In this document: piece after piece, positions 25,301 to 32,986 of the stretch
Numbering within the stretch: position 1 is the stretch's first letter
Layout: each line of letters opens with the position of its first letter
NCBI RefSeq assembly: GCF_000002075.1
Contig: NW_004797536.1
Span: 911,331-975,330, forward strand
Source of the DNA: Aplysia californica
Taxonomy: Eukaryota > Mollusca > Gastropoda > Aplysiida > Aplysiidae
Length of the DNA: 64,000 nucleotides
Direction of reading: 5' to 3'
The notes under the pieces: generated by a model
Seen by the model: only the letters and a program-made list of their open reading frames with translations
Databases searched by the model: none
Told to the model about the DNA's origin: nothing
Made by a program: the position numbers and the translations under genes

Positions 25301-26264
25301 CAGCAGTCGGGCGGATTCTACGATGCCGAGATGGCCGCATTTGGCCCAGGATTTGACTCGGGGTGAGTGCGTGCCATAGACTTGTATCAGAATATCCCAG
25401 ATCGTGCACTTCATGGTGGCCCATTGACTTGAATTGTGATATCAGGTAAATTCAACAATAGGACTATAATATACCTCTCTTTGTTAAGTCAACAATGTGA
25501 CCGTTATATAACCCTCTGTTTTAAGTCGGCAGTATGACTAATGTACCCCTCTGTTTTAAGTCAGCAATATGACTAATGTACCCCTCTGTTTTAAGTCAGC
25601 GATATGACTAATGTACCCCTCTGTTTTAAGTCAGCAATATGACTAATGTACCCCTCTGTTTTAAGTCTGCAATATGACTAATGTAACCCTCTGTTTTAAG
25701 TCGGCAATATGACAATGGGACTTTAATTTAGCCGTCAGTGTTGAGTTACTAATGTGACTAATGTAACCATCTGTGCTAAGTAAAAAATGTGACTCTAATG
25801 TAAGCCTCTGTGCTAAGTCAAAAATTAGCCCTCGGTGTTGAGTCAATAATTTGACCGTGATGTAGCCCTCTGTGTTAAGTCGACAAAGTGCATTGAGCAC
25901 TGTCTTCTTAGTGGAAATGTGCTTTATAAGTATAAATGGAATGCATTAATTTTTAATTTCTAATTTTTGTTTATTTTCCCTTGCTGTCAGGCCGTGGGAC
26001 GGTGGAGACTTTGGCTACGACAACGACTACGGCGTGGAGACGTTTGGGGAGGAGGATATGTACAGGCTGCCGGCTGCGCACGATTTCCCGGCGGAGCCAC
26101 ACGCCTTGATGCAGGCCGGTGTGCCCGGGAGGGGGGGCCTGGTGGGTGTCCAGGGGTACAGAGGGCTCCCCGGGAGGGGCCACAGGGGGAGGGGCATGCT
26201 GCAGATGAGGGGGAAGACGAGGAGTCGGCCGTCGCGGAGAGGCAGTATGTCTGCCGCCTGGTGA
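12691..26264 (+). CDS. RNA-binding-like protein: acidic N-terminus, two RRM-like segments, RGG-rich tail
   Basis: Exons: 12,691-12,896 (ATG at 12,692), 14,924-15,086, 16,570-16,706, 17,309-17,368, 18,215-18,383, 19,347-19,465, 19,899-19,919, 23,434-23,684, 24,660-24,805, 25,189-25,362 and 25,991-26,264. All junctions are GT-AG and phases agree throughout, giving 572 residues. Residues ~1-65 are strongly acidic. Residues ~70-160 (YFIEVYPWSAEDM..., VQIFLADRQTAKTVMRSM) and ~190-285 (AKVSNLPGAITLGFLEVIL..., RAFVLAHKKVVMNGQQL) have the strand-helix rhythm of RRM domains but weak RNP motifs. A KRK patch precedes a Gly/Arg tract, a coiled-coil-like SFKQEIASLQDQLERSTKVI, and an RGR-rich end. The likely role is nuclear RNA or RNP binding; that is inference, and I do not recognise the exact family. 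The first base of exon 1 follows an acceptor, so an upstream coding exon is possible. Confidence 0.8.
13640..14170 (-). mobile_element. SINE-B, full length with tRNA-derived head
   Basis: On the minus strand it starts at 14,170 with a tRNA-like head (14,094-14,168) holding an A-box-like GTGGCCTACAGGTTAAGG and a B-box GGGTTCGAATCCGG. The anticodon arm does not pair, so it is not a working tRNA. The body contains GGTCCAAAATCGAT, a 33-bp unit doubled in tandem (about 13,759-13,824). The 3' end is the shared SINE-B tail (ACGCTCATGAGACC-like, then GCGAGCGCCGTAAAAC). It sits in intron 1 of the RRM-like gene. Confidence 0.75.
14504..14896. mobile_element. MITE-1 (ends GTGGTGAAATCAGGCGCTCG), copy a
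   Basis: The left end GTGGTGGAATCAGGCACTCG is inverted at the right end as CCTGATTTCACCACGAT. Inside are the family blocks ATCATCTTAAAGC, TGAAGGAGGTAGGGGTTGCC and AAAATGGCCGCCAAAGT. The copy ends about 27 bases before an RRM-gene splice acceptor. Confidence 0.75.
15190..15610. mobile_element. MITE-1, copy b
   Basis: Same orientation as copy a, with ends ATGGTGGAATCAGATGCTCG and GCGCCTGATTTCACCACGAT. Internal blocks are shared (AGAAGGTCAGGGTCGCCTAG, AAAATGGCCTCCAAAGTTTG). It lies in intron 2 of the RRM-like gene, about 100 bp after the donor. Confidence 0.8.
15910..16312 (+). mobile_element. SINE-B copy, long subfamily
   Basis: It contains CCCAAAGGGGGGACATTT, a CTGATCTACAACAGGGAACT block, TTGTCACTCTCTTGTGACC, GAAGCTAGAGAGGTGAGCAG and the shared tail CTCATATGACCTTATGCAGT followed by an A-rich end. 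It is 5' truncated (no tRNA head seen). The 140-codon open frame covering its first half is incidental. Confidence 0.75.
18560..18660 (+). repeat. C-rich polypyrimidine tract
   Basis: A nearly pure C-rich stretch with T and A interruptions in an intron of the RRM-like gene, including about 15 consecutive C at 18,629-18,643. Short open frames on both strands (proline- and glycine-rich) are artefacts of it. Confidence 0.9.
19031..19206. mobile_element. pogo/Tigger-like MITE, ~175 bp
   Basis: The ends are inverted: ACAGTATAACACGGATGGC on the left and GCCTATCCGTGTTATACT on the right, bordered by TA-rich sequence consistent with a TA target duplication. The motif CAGTATAACACGG is typical of pogo-like termini. 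There is no coding content. It lies about 140 bp upstream of exon 6 of the RRM-like gene. Confidence 0.65.
19268..19298 (+). repeat. (CA)n microsatellite
   Basis: A run of CA dinucleotides just inside the pogo-like MITE's right border and about 50 bp before exon 6 of the RRM-like gene. Confidence 0.9.
19899..19919 (+). CDS. 21-nt microexon of the RRM-like gene
   Basis: The exon lies between TGTTGCAG and GTAAGTG and encodes VPPFTH plus the two split codons. Its entry and exit phases fit both neighbouring exons, and skipping it would also keep frame because its length is a multiple of three. It could therefore be alternatively included. Confidence 0.65.
20342..20695 (+). mobile_element. SINE-A, full length
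   Basis: The tRNA-derived head (20,342-20,415) has A-box TGGCCTAGTGG and B-box GGTTCGAATCCC. The body carries GACGTTGTGTCCTTGGGAAA and CTTCCCGGGAAGCTGAGAAT. The 3' end is GCGCAATACAAATGCTATTT followed by TTATTA repeats. The head resembles a tRNA but lacks a sound anticodon stem and continues directly into the SINE body. It lies in an intron of the RRM-like gene. Confidence 0.85.
20821..21245. mobile_element. MITE-1, copy c (opposite orientation to a and b)
   Basis: The ends are GCGTGGTGAAATCAGGCGCT and GAGCGCCTGATTCCACCAC. The internal blocks match copies a and b in reverse complement (ACCTCCTTCAATCGC, TTTAAGATGACACC). It starts about 125 bp after a SINE-A copy. Confidence 0.85.
21512..22590 (-). 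pseudogene. C-terminal remnant of a pogo/Tigger-type (DDE, CENP-B-like) transposase
   Basis: On the minus strand the frame contains GFTKSGLFPYNPDVV (near 22,450-22,400), the hallmark block after the DDE domain in pogo, Tigger and jerky-like transposases. A Ser/Pro-rich stretch, a Lys/Glu/Arg-rich segment and a zinc-finger-like end (CAGCG...SMLCDKWWHANFV, stop at 21,512) follow, as in long pogo-like proteins that end with a PHD-type finger. The DDE core and DNA-binding domain are missing and the frame is interrupted, so it is a dead 5'-truncated copy in the large intron of the RRM-like gene. It is oriented against the host gene. Confidence 0.6.
23010..23400 (+). mobile_element. Two head-to-tail SINE-B copies (short subfamily)
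   Basis: Copies at about 23,010-23,204 and 23,205-23,400 each run from a GGTTGGCG(A/G)(A/G)TGCTCTGGTGT-like start through TTGTTACTCTCTTGTAACAC to the shared tail with GCAGCTGCGAGC and AAAACCTCTACTAAAACTAA. The first copy is more diverged. The second ends about 34 bp before exon 8 of the RRM-like gene. Confidence 0.75.
23705..24245 (+). repeat. Minisatellite, 22- and 28-bp units
   Basis: Repeats of GTTGGTACTGTTACAGTTAT with or without an extra ATGTTACT segment begin 20 bp after the exon 8 donor. The core is ordered; the 3' part decays. The open frame running through it is intronic and only a by-product of the repeat. Confidence 0.9.
24289..24475 (+). mobile_element. SINE-B copy, short subfamily
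   Basis: It starts GGGTGGTTGGCGGGTGCTCT, contains CTCCCCTTCTTCTTTTTTAT and ends with GACGCTCATATGATCTTATG, then a G-rich block and AAACTAAAACTAA. It directly follows the minisatellite. Confidence 0.8.
25490..25885 (+). repeat. Minisatellite, 35-bp unit
   Basis: About ten copies of a unit containing CCCTCTGTTTTAAGTCAGC and AATATGACTAATGTA. The first copies are close to identical and the last three or four are diverged. It lies in the last intron of the RRM-like gene, about 125 bp after the donor and 105 bp before the acceptor. Confidence 0.9.
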
Positions 26265-27035
26265 CGAGAGCCTGATTGAGAGGCGATGTGCTTGGTGACA
26301 AAGCAGCGATTCATGATAGAGAGTCGATATGTCTGATGACAAATCAATGACCCCTAACAGAGTCGATATGTCTGGTGACTAGGCTATGACGGAGAGGCAG
26401 TATGTGTGCTGCCTGGCGACTAGACTGACGGAAAAGCAATTTCTGGTGACAAGACTTGACGGAGAGGCGATACGTCTGACTGGACTAATGGAGATGCGAT
26501 ATGTCTGGTGACAAAACAGTGACTCGTGATAAGAGAGTCGATATGTTTGGTGATTAGGTTGTGACGGAGAATAAATATGTGTGCTTCCTGGCGACTAGAC
26601 TGACGGAAAGGCGATAGTCTGGTGACTAGACGGACGGAAATGCGATATCTGGTGACTGGGCTATGACGGAGAGGTGGTGTGTTTGGTGACTAGACTGATG
26701 GAGAGATGATATGTTTGGTGACAAGATTGACGGAGAGAGGATATGTTTGGTGACTAGATTGACGGAGAGAGGATATGTTTGGTAACTAGATTGACAGGGA
26801 GGTGATATGTTTGGTGACTGGGCTGTGACGGAGAGGCGATATGTCTGGTGACAAAACAGTGACTCATGATAGAGAGTCGATATGTCTGGTGACTAGACTG
26901 ATGGAGAGGGGATATGTCTGGTGACTTGACTCTGACGTAGAGGCGATATGCCTGGAAACTGATGGAGAGGTGATATGTCTGGTGACTAGACTGTGACAGA
27001 GAGGCGATATATGTCTGTGGTATGGTGACCAGACT
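26265..27035 (+). repeat. Degenerate minisatellite forming the start of the RRM-like gene's 3'UTR
   Basis: From the base after the stop codon, a loose repeat runs for ~770 bp built on GGAGAGGCGATATGTCTGGT and GACTAGACTGA, with unit lengths varying from about 30 to 60 bp. The last coding bases (GGAGAGGCAGTATGTCTGC, about 26,236-26,254) already look like the repeat unit, so the array may have begun in, or captured, the stop region. Confidence 0.85.
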
Positions 27036-27942
27036 GGCTTGTTTCTGATCATGTGGTGGATAAAGTAAATTGTTCGCAAGTGCAAAAATTTGTGTTCAAA
27101 CGTGTTGGTTTTTGGAGATGTATTTTGTAATTTATGAGTCAAAATGGTATTTTTTAAAAAAATATTTTAAAACCCCTTTATTGCCTTTTGACTCACCATG
27201 GACGTCACTAAAGATGACAAAATTTTCCACTCCTGGTTGCCTATATGATGCCAACATGTACGTCACGTTATCGATAGCAAATTTGCTAGCATTAGTTTAC
27301 TGCTAGGCTTGCAAATAATGGATAAACACAGGTCTAGTCTTGTTGGCGAACGTCTGCTCTCACGAAACAAACACCACAATGACTTTTAAAAGGGCAGAAA
27401 ATTTCACCTTTTGACTTAGATTTGCAAGTTTTTCAAAATTATGAGTAAGATGGGAAGGAATACAGGGATTGTGGAAAGTGAAGAAAGTTGCACGATCGAA
27501 GACCTGGGGTCTGAAATATGTCACAAGTTGATAGATCTAGACCGTGAGTCCCCTAAAACTGAGACATGAGACTGCTGTCCTGGCTTACATGCAATGCTGA
27601 AAATGAATGCTAATAGTAGGAATGCACACACCATGGCGGCTGAGAGGTTAAGGATGTATTTTGTCATTTGTGAGCAAAAAATTTTTTTTAAGATGTATTT
27701 TGGCATTTGTGTGAATGTGGGTTTGAGTTTCTGGAAGATTCAGGCCTTGTGTTGCTTCCTGCAAACCCTGGCAAGAATTTGTATTTTTATCAGGGGCTAC
27801 GGGGAAACCTTTCACATGCTGCACAAGTACCAATACCGACTAATCGCACATTTATATAAAGTACACTATCTACTGAGTAAATGGATTCATACTGATTTTA
27901 TATTAAAAGCTGAGATTTTTTTTTTAACATCGTAACTTATTT

Positions 27943-28057
27943 CCCCCCCCCCCCCCCCCCCCCCCAAGTACACAGTTCTGAGATACTAGTTTTAAATGTG
28001 TGAGAATGTATGTGTAGGTCTGAGAGTTATGTGCGTTGGGGGGGGGGGGGGGGGGGG
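27943..28057. repeat. C23 tract followed by G20 tract
   Basis: A run of 23 C (27,943-27,965) and a run of 20 G (28,038-28,057) are separated by 72 bases, so the two can pair as an inverted repeat. Confidence 0.9.
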
Positions 28058-28149
28058 ATGTGTATGGGTTGTTAAATGGTCTTACAATGTACATATTTTC
28101 TGTCTTTTCATTTGTCAATTGTGTTGAGTGATAATTCTGCTGTGTGCAG

Positions 28150-28295
28150 CGCTTAGTCAGAGCGTTATCTCTCCTTCCTATTTGTATTTGTTACTCTCTT
28201 GTAACACCACTAATCTTCAACATAATATATATAACCTAATTGTGTTGCGCAGTTGCAGGTGCAGTAAAACCTTTACTAAAAAGAAAAGACAGGTC
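28150..28295 (+). mobile_element. SINE-B copy, diverged, 5' truncated
   Basis: It contains TTGTTACTCTCTTGTAACAC, CTAATCTTCA, and the tail GTTGCAGGTGCAGTAAAACC followed by TTTACTAAAAAG. Confidence 0.6.
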
Positions 28296-28459
28296 CTACA
28301 GTTGAGTGGCCAGTGAATATGAATATATATGAGTGTGTCCTCTGATGTGTGCACACCTGGGTGGTTCACACATGTGTTCTTCTTTCATATACTATGATTG
28401 ACTGAATGTAAATATTTATTCATAATGTATTTTGTAATGAACTTTAAAAAAAAAAAAAG

Positions 28460-28465
28460 AATAAA
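28460..28465 (+). promoter_or_regulatory. Candidate poly(A) signal for the RRM-like gene
   Basis: AATAAA on the plus strand, ~2.2 kb past the stop codon and just after an A-rich tract. An earlier AATAAA lies inside the 3' minisatellite at 26,570-26,575, so transcript end use is uncertain. Confidence 0.3.
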
Positions 28466-28965
28466 TGAAAGAGCTAACGAATTGCAGTTTTCCCCGTGTT
28501 TATAGGCTACTTTTCCAATACAACAAGGTCGTGTGTGTGTATGTATGGTTATCAGAATCATTACAGTCGAGACATTTGTTTTTTAAGGGTAGGGATACTT
28601 GAGATATTGACCATACACCCTGTGCCCAGTCTTATTTGACCTGCTGCTGCCTCTAAACAAGTCCAGCTATTAAATTCAGGTGGTTTCTTCATTTAATTGA
28701 TATCAGCATGGATACTTATAGATTTTGAAGGGGTACAGATTGCGTTAGCTGGCGAGTCTTATCTCCTTCTCTCTCTCAGGCTGGTTTGTACATTTTGTCA
28801 GTAGCTATCATCACTGACTTGTGTACATATTGTGTCAGTAGCTATCATCATCACTGTTAATATACCGCCTTGATATCAAAGACACTGAAAGTTTGGTCCA
28901 TGTAGGTCTAAAATCCCTTTCTTGGCGGTCATTCTCGTGCATGAATTCGTTTTTACTCGTTGTAA

Positions 28966-28971
28966 TTTATT
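28966..28971 (-). promoter_or_regulatory. Candidate poly(A) signal for the UPF0728 gene
   Basis: AATAAA on the minus strand, about 770 bp past the stop codon. I saw no closer canonical signal, but use of a variant nearer the stop is possible. Confidence 0.3.
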
Positions 28972-29739
28972 GCAAGTTTGTCCTGATTTCGATAAGTCCA
29001 CTGGACTGACGAGATGTTAGTACAAGGGCTGTTCCGAAATTAAAGTGAAAATGTCATGACTTACAGTGTTTTAGTTTAATCACAAAGGGATTTCAGCACA
29101 AAGTGCTGACATTACTCATTACTGACACTGTTTATCTTCTTCTTAATGAAATTCCAGTGAAGATCATTTCACAATGTTTTCTAGGATCTTTTGACCCATA
29201 GTGAAAACACTTCACGTTCCCCCGACTCCACAGAGTGTTAGTGTTAGTTTAACCGTTACTTCTGATACTGGAGGGTTAATGAGAAAATGAGATAACACTA
29301 GGGACTCTGAAACAAGTTCAGCATTTAATGTTTTAAGATTTCTGTTGTCAGCGTAGACAGCAATTTCTTTTTCCTCTTCACAATGACTGCACAGGAGACA
29401 TAATACATCATTCAGGCACAAGGAAATAAGATGTCTAAGATAAATACCCCACCCATACCCATTACATTGACATGGGTTCACAGTTTACCTTAAGCAGCTG
29501 CGAACAAATTTGTTGCATAACATCCAGCAAACATTGTATAGATTGGAAGAAAAAATAATTCAAAACAAGACCAAATAACAATTCATGACATGAGGTGAAA
29601 AATGTTAGTGCCATGAGCAATGCTGTAGGAATGCAGCATGGGCATCTGTGGGAGGTCTGGACCGTGGGCAGAACAAACTGTGACGTTGATGGTGATGATG
29701 AATTCTGTTCCTTTCTTTCATTCTCAAACCCGGAGTGGA

Positions 29740-31774
29740 TCAGTAAGCACGTCTCACAGCCTCGCAGGCTTCTTGACATAAGGGGTCAAGGTCTCCATCA
29801 CCGCCTGGAAATGCGACAGGAAGGTAACACAGAGTAGTAAATGTGACAATGTCTGCTTATTTTATTGATAATTGAGTGTTATGCTCAGAAAGTGCTCCAG
29901 AAGAGAATGAAAAGTTAGTAATGTCAGCTTGTTTCATAGTCGGTGGATCAAGTGTTACACTCAGAAAGTGCTCTACAAAACAAATTTTTTTCTCAATCTT
30001 CCAAGATTTTATTGGTCTTTCCTTCATTTGTTGCAGTAACTAAATGTAGAACTATCATAAGAAATACGTGTGCATGTACACATGTAGGCTACATGATTCA
30101 GTTAGGTTAACAGAATAAAGAATATACTTCCAATAAAATGGAACACATTATTATATTATATCAATGCTGTCCTCCCCCACCAAAAAAAAAAAAGTGACTT
30201 CAATTTTACTTTATTTGCCACTTGAAAAGTGGGTCATAATTACAGTTACTAATTCTTTTGTGACTTTATATTTTTCTTTTAAGGGTAACCCGAAATGTAT
30301 TACAGCACTTATATTGTTAAGACGTTTTCTCTATTTTTTATTTCTGTTTAAGGATATAAAATTTTGTGTTACATGGTAAACAAGTACACAAACAAGTTGC
30401 ATTTGCGACTATCTATATAGAGCAAGTGACTGCACTTAAAAATATACCTTCTGCAGCATAAGAAATTAACAAGCTGGACTGTACAGTGCACCCATCTGGA
30501 ACACTAATAAAAAAGGAGGCCTACATGTACTGAAATAAGGCTTCTTCAGAAGAGGGTGTATTCATGAGTAGAGACTTACCGTAATCCAGATCTCGAATGT
30601 CGCAGCTGAAAATCTTTTCTCCATTGACCCAGATCTCCACTCTATTCCAGTCTTTGAAAGGTCTCAGTTCCACAATATGTCCAGCTCGACTAAGGATCGC
30701 TGCAAAGATTAAATGATAATTAGTCAGAGTGAAGAAGATCAGTCCACCTAAAAATGTATTGCAAGTGCCGTAAAACTAATAACTAAATCTAAAAACTAAG
30801 TTCTAAGTTCAACATTTTTTTTCAAACATCTGTTTTCCTGAGGTTTGACAGGTAATCTAAGTACAACAACTATTTTCCCTCATCTGTCTTCCTGTTGTAT
30901 GTCAGATAATCTTATTTCAACAGCTTACCTTTGCTAGCCAAGCTCCACTACAGACAGAATGTATCAAGGTGAAGAGAGGAAAAAAAAACAGACGGAACTT
31001 TGGTTCCTCTCTTCCCCTCCACTCTTGCTCCACACTTCATTACATCTACCTGATCAACCATTGCTCCTTGCTGATTAAGATCATGCCATAAATATACATA
31101 GACGATCTATATATACAGTTATTATAAAAATCACATCTTGGGGTACACTTGTCACTTGTGGAAAAGCATTCTACAGTTTCCTCTTTCTAGGAGGTGTCAC
31201 TGACTCAAAGGTTGATGTGTAATGACCCTCCATCCTTCACGGTCGCGAGTAGCCATTGCACATTCAGCTATACCAAGGCTAGTCCATACCATGTATATAC
31301 ATTTATCGTCGAGACCAGAAAAAAATAGTCATAATAGAGAGTTATTGTCATTATAGAGAGGCAACCAAAAGTTACTATATATATGAATATGAGGAAAGAA
31401 TCAGGATCTGTGGGCACCATGTGGCTATACAGAGGATGTTGTTATATCGAAGGTCGTTATAGACAGGCTGTACTGTATACAGTGGAAACCTAGTATCACA
31501 GGGATGGTGGGACCAGAGAAAAAAGTCCAGTTATATCAGATCCCCGTTAAAATTAAATCAGAAATGCAAGGGCGAAGTAAACATTTGTGGACTAATAGTA
31601 ATCCAGCTGTATTTATTCATGGGTAGTTTCCCTTGCACAGCGCAGCCCTCTCTCGTGGCCATGTGGCAGGCCTGCACATGACACATTACGTGTGCGTGTA
31701 GCTAGGCGAAGTCTGCAGCACACCGTAGCCCTCTCTCACTTCACCCGCTGCTTGGGCTTGCTCCATTTTATCAC

Positions 31775-31813
<39 letters not shown>

Positions 31814-32004
31814 GTTGTAATCATTAATCTTTTTTTCGCTCACCGAACAGGAGAAAATAGATAGAAGTAAACGTAAGCCACTAAACAAAAAAGACTCCGT
31901 TTTTCCCTACTTTTCATCCCCTGTAGCCTGGACTGTCGGTACTCCACTGTGGCAGCAGCTTCGTACGGCCCATAGTGGAGAAACACTTTGGCATTGGAAG
32001 GCAT
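29740..32004 (-). CDS. UPF0728 family protein (C10orf53 homologue), complete
   Basis: Exons in gene order: 31,911-32,004 (ATG at 32,004), 30,580-30,699 and 29,740-29,804 (TGA). Junctions are GT-AG and phases agree, giving 92 residues; the human protein is ~93. The N-terminus MPSNAKVFLHYGPY parallels human MPKNAVVILRYGPY as I recall it, and the blocks VEYRQSRLQG, FKDWNRVEIWVNGEKIFSC and GGDGDLDPLCQEACEAV match the family from end to end. The function of UPF0728 is unknown; it is a small protein without a signal peptide or membrane segment. The next gene, NFU1, starts 982 bp away on the other strand. Exon 1 uses a GTAGGG donor, which is weak but gives the only in-phase join that keeps the family alignment. 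Confidence 0.92.
31300..31480. mobile_element. Possible Tigger-like MITE remnant in UPF0728 5' neighbourhood/introns
   Basis: The end near 31,437-31,476 reads TTATATCGAAGGTCGTTATA then CAGGCTGTACTGTATA, close to typical Tigger/pogo ends. A second such end (TACAGTGGAAACCTAGTATC) starts at about 31,480. The left boundary is vague. It lies in intron 1 of the UPF0728 gene. Confidence 0.35.
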
Positions 32005-32986
32005 TGGACCCCCTGTTCAATGCACAGACATCAGTTAGTTTGAGATCTAAAGATATGGTCATTGCACAAATTCAGTTCAAGAGCATCATGCAGTCTAAAT
32101 TGTCCCAGATGAGAACAGACAGACAATTTGACAGTTGAGAAAGACAGACAATGATAGTAATTTGATAGTGGAGACGGACAAACAGATAGACAGTTATTTA
32201 ACAGTGGCAAAGAACTGACAGAGGCAGTCATGAATCAATCGACTGTAGAAAAAAACATGTAGGCTAGATCTAGATCTATATGAAGTGATCTTTTATGAAT
32301 AGGCTTATTATGCCTGATCATCCGACTTTTAGATCCATGTGCAAAGATCTGAGAAGATTAAACAGAGAAATTTCATTTTACCCTGCTTTAACCACAGTCA
32401 GACGAAAGTGAACATGTTTACCGTATTATATAGATCTAGATTCTAGACCTAGATATCTAGATCTAGATTAGACTAGATCTAGATTATAGTAATAATCCAA
32501 TCCAGGCTATAGCAGCTACTGTACAAAATTCAATTCCAGTAGTATGGGCAGTATGTATGGGCTAAACTATCTTACAAAAAACAAGCTTGAGAAAAGATGA
32601 TCTAATCTAGAATCTAGGTCTAAATTCATTTTACATTTTGAAATCTGTGATCCAGGATAATAGTTATAGATCTCCAAAGAGGCATCATACCTTTCTTTTT
32701 GTGTTGCTATTTAGTAAAAGTACATCAATGGAAAGAAAACACAAAACAGGAGATGTAACGGAAATGTTTCTATGGGACGCTCATTAGATGCGAGGTGAAT
32801 GTATAAAATGTACTACATTTTTATACAGCAAATATAGTAAATCAATAATATCAGACACAATATCCTATGGCATTTACAGAGAGTGTCATTCCAATCTTGA
32901 AAGTTGAAAGAAACAATTTGGTTAGTGATAATATCTGACCTTGGTTTTTTTCGTTCATACAACTGTTCCGCAGTGCAGAAGTCAAA
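32005..32986. promoter_or_regulatory. Divergent intergenic spacer between UPF0728 and NFU1
   Basis: The two start codons face apart across 982 bp, so both promoters should lie here or share parts. I saw no clear TATA box that can be assigned. The spacer holds two AGATCT-type repeat patches (32,262-32,280 and 32,430-32,490). Bidirectional control is inferred from the layout only. Confidence 0.45.
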
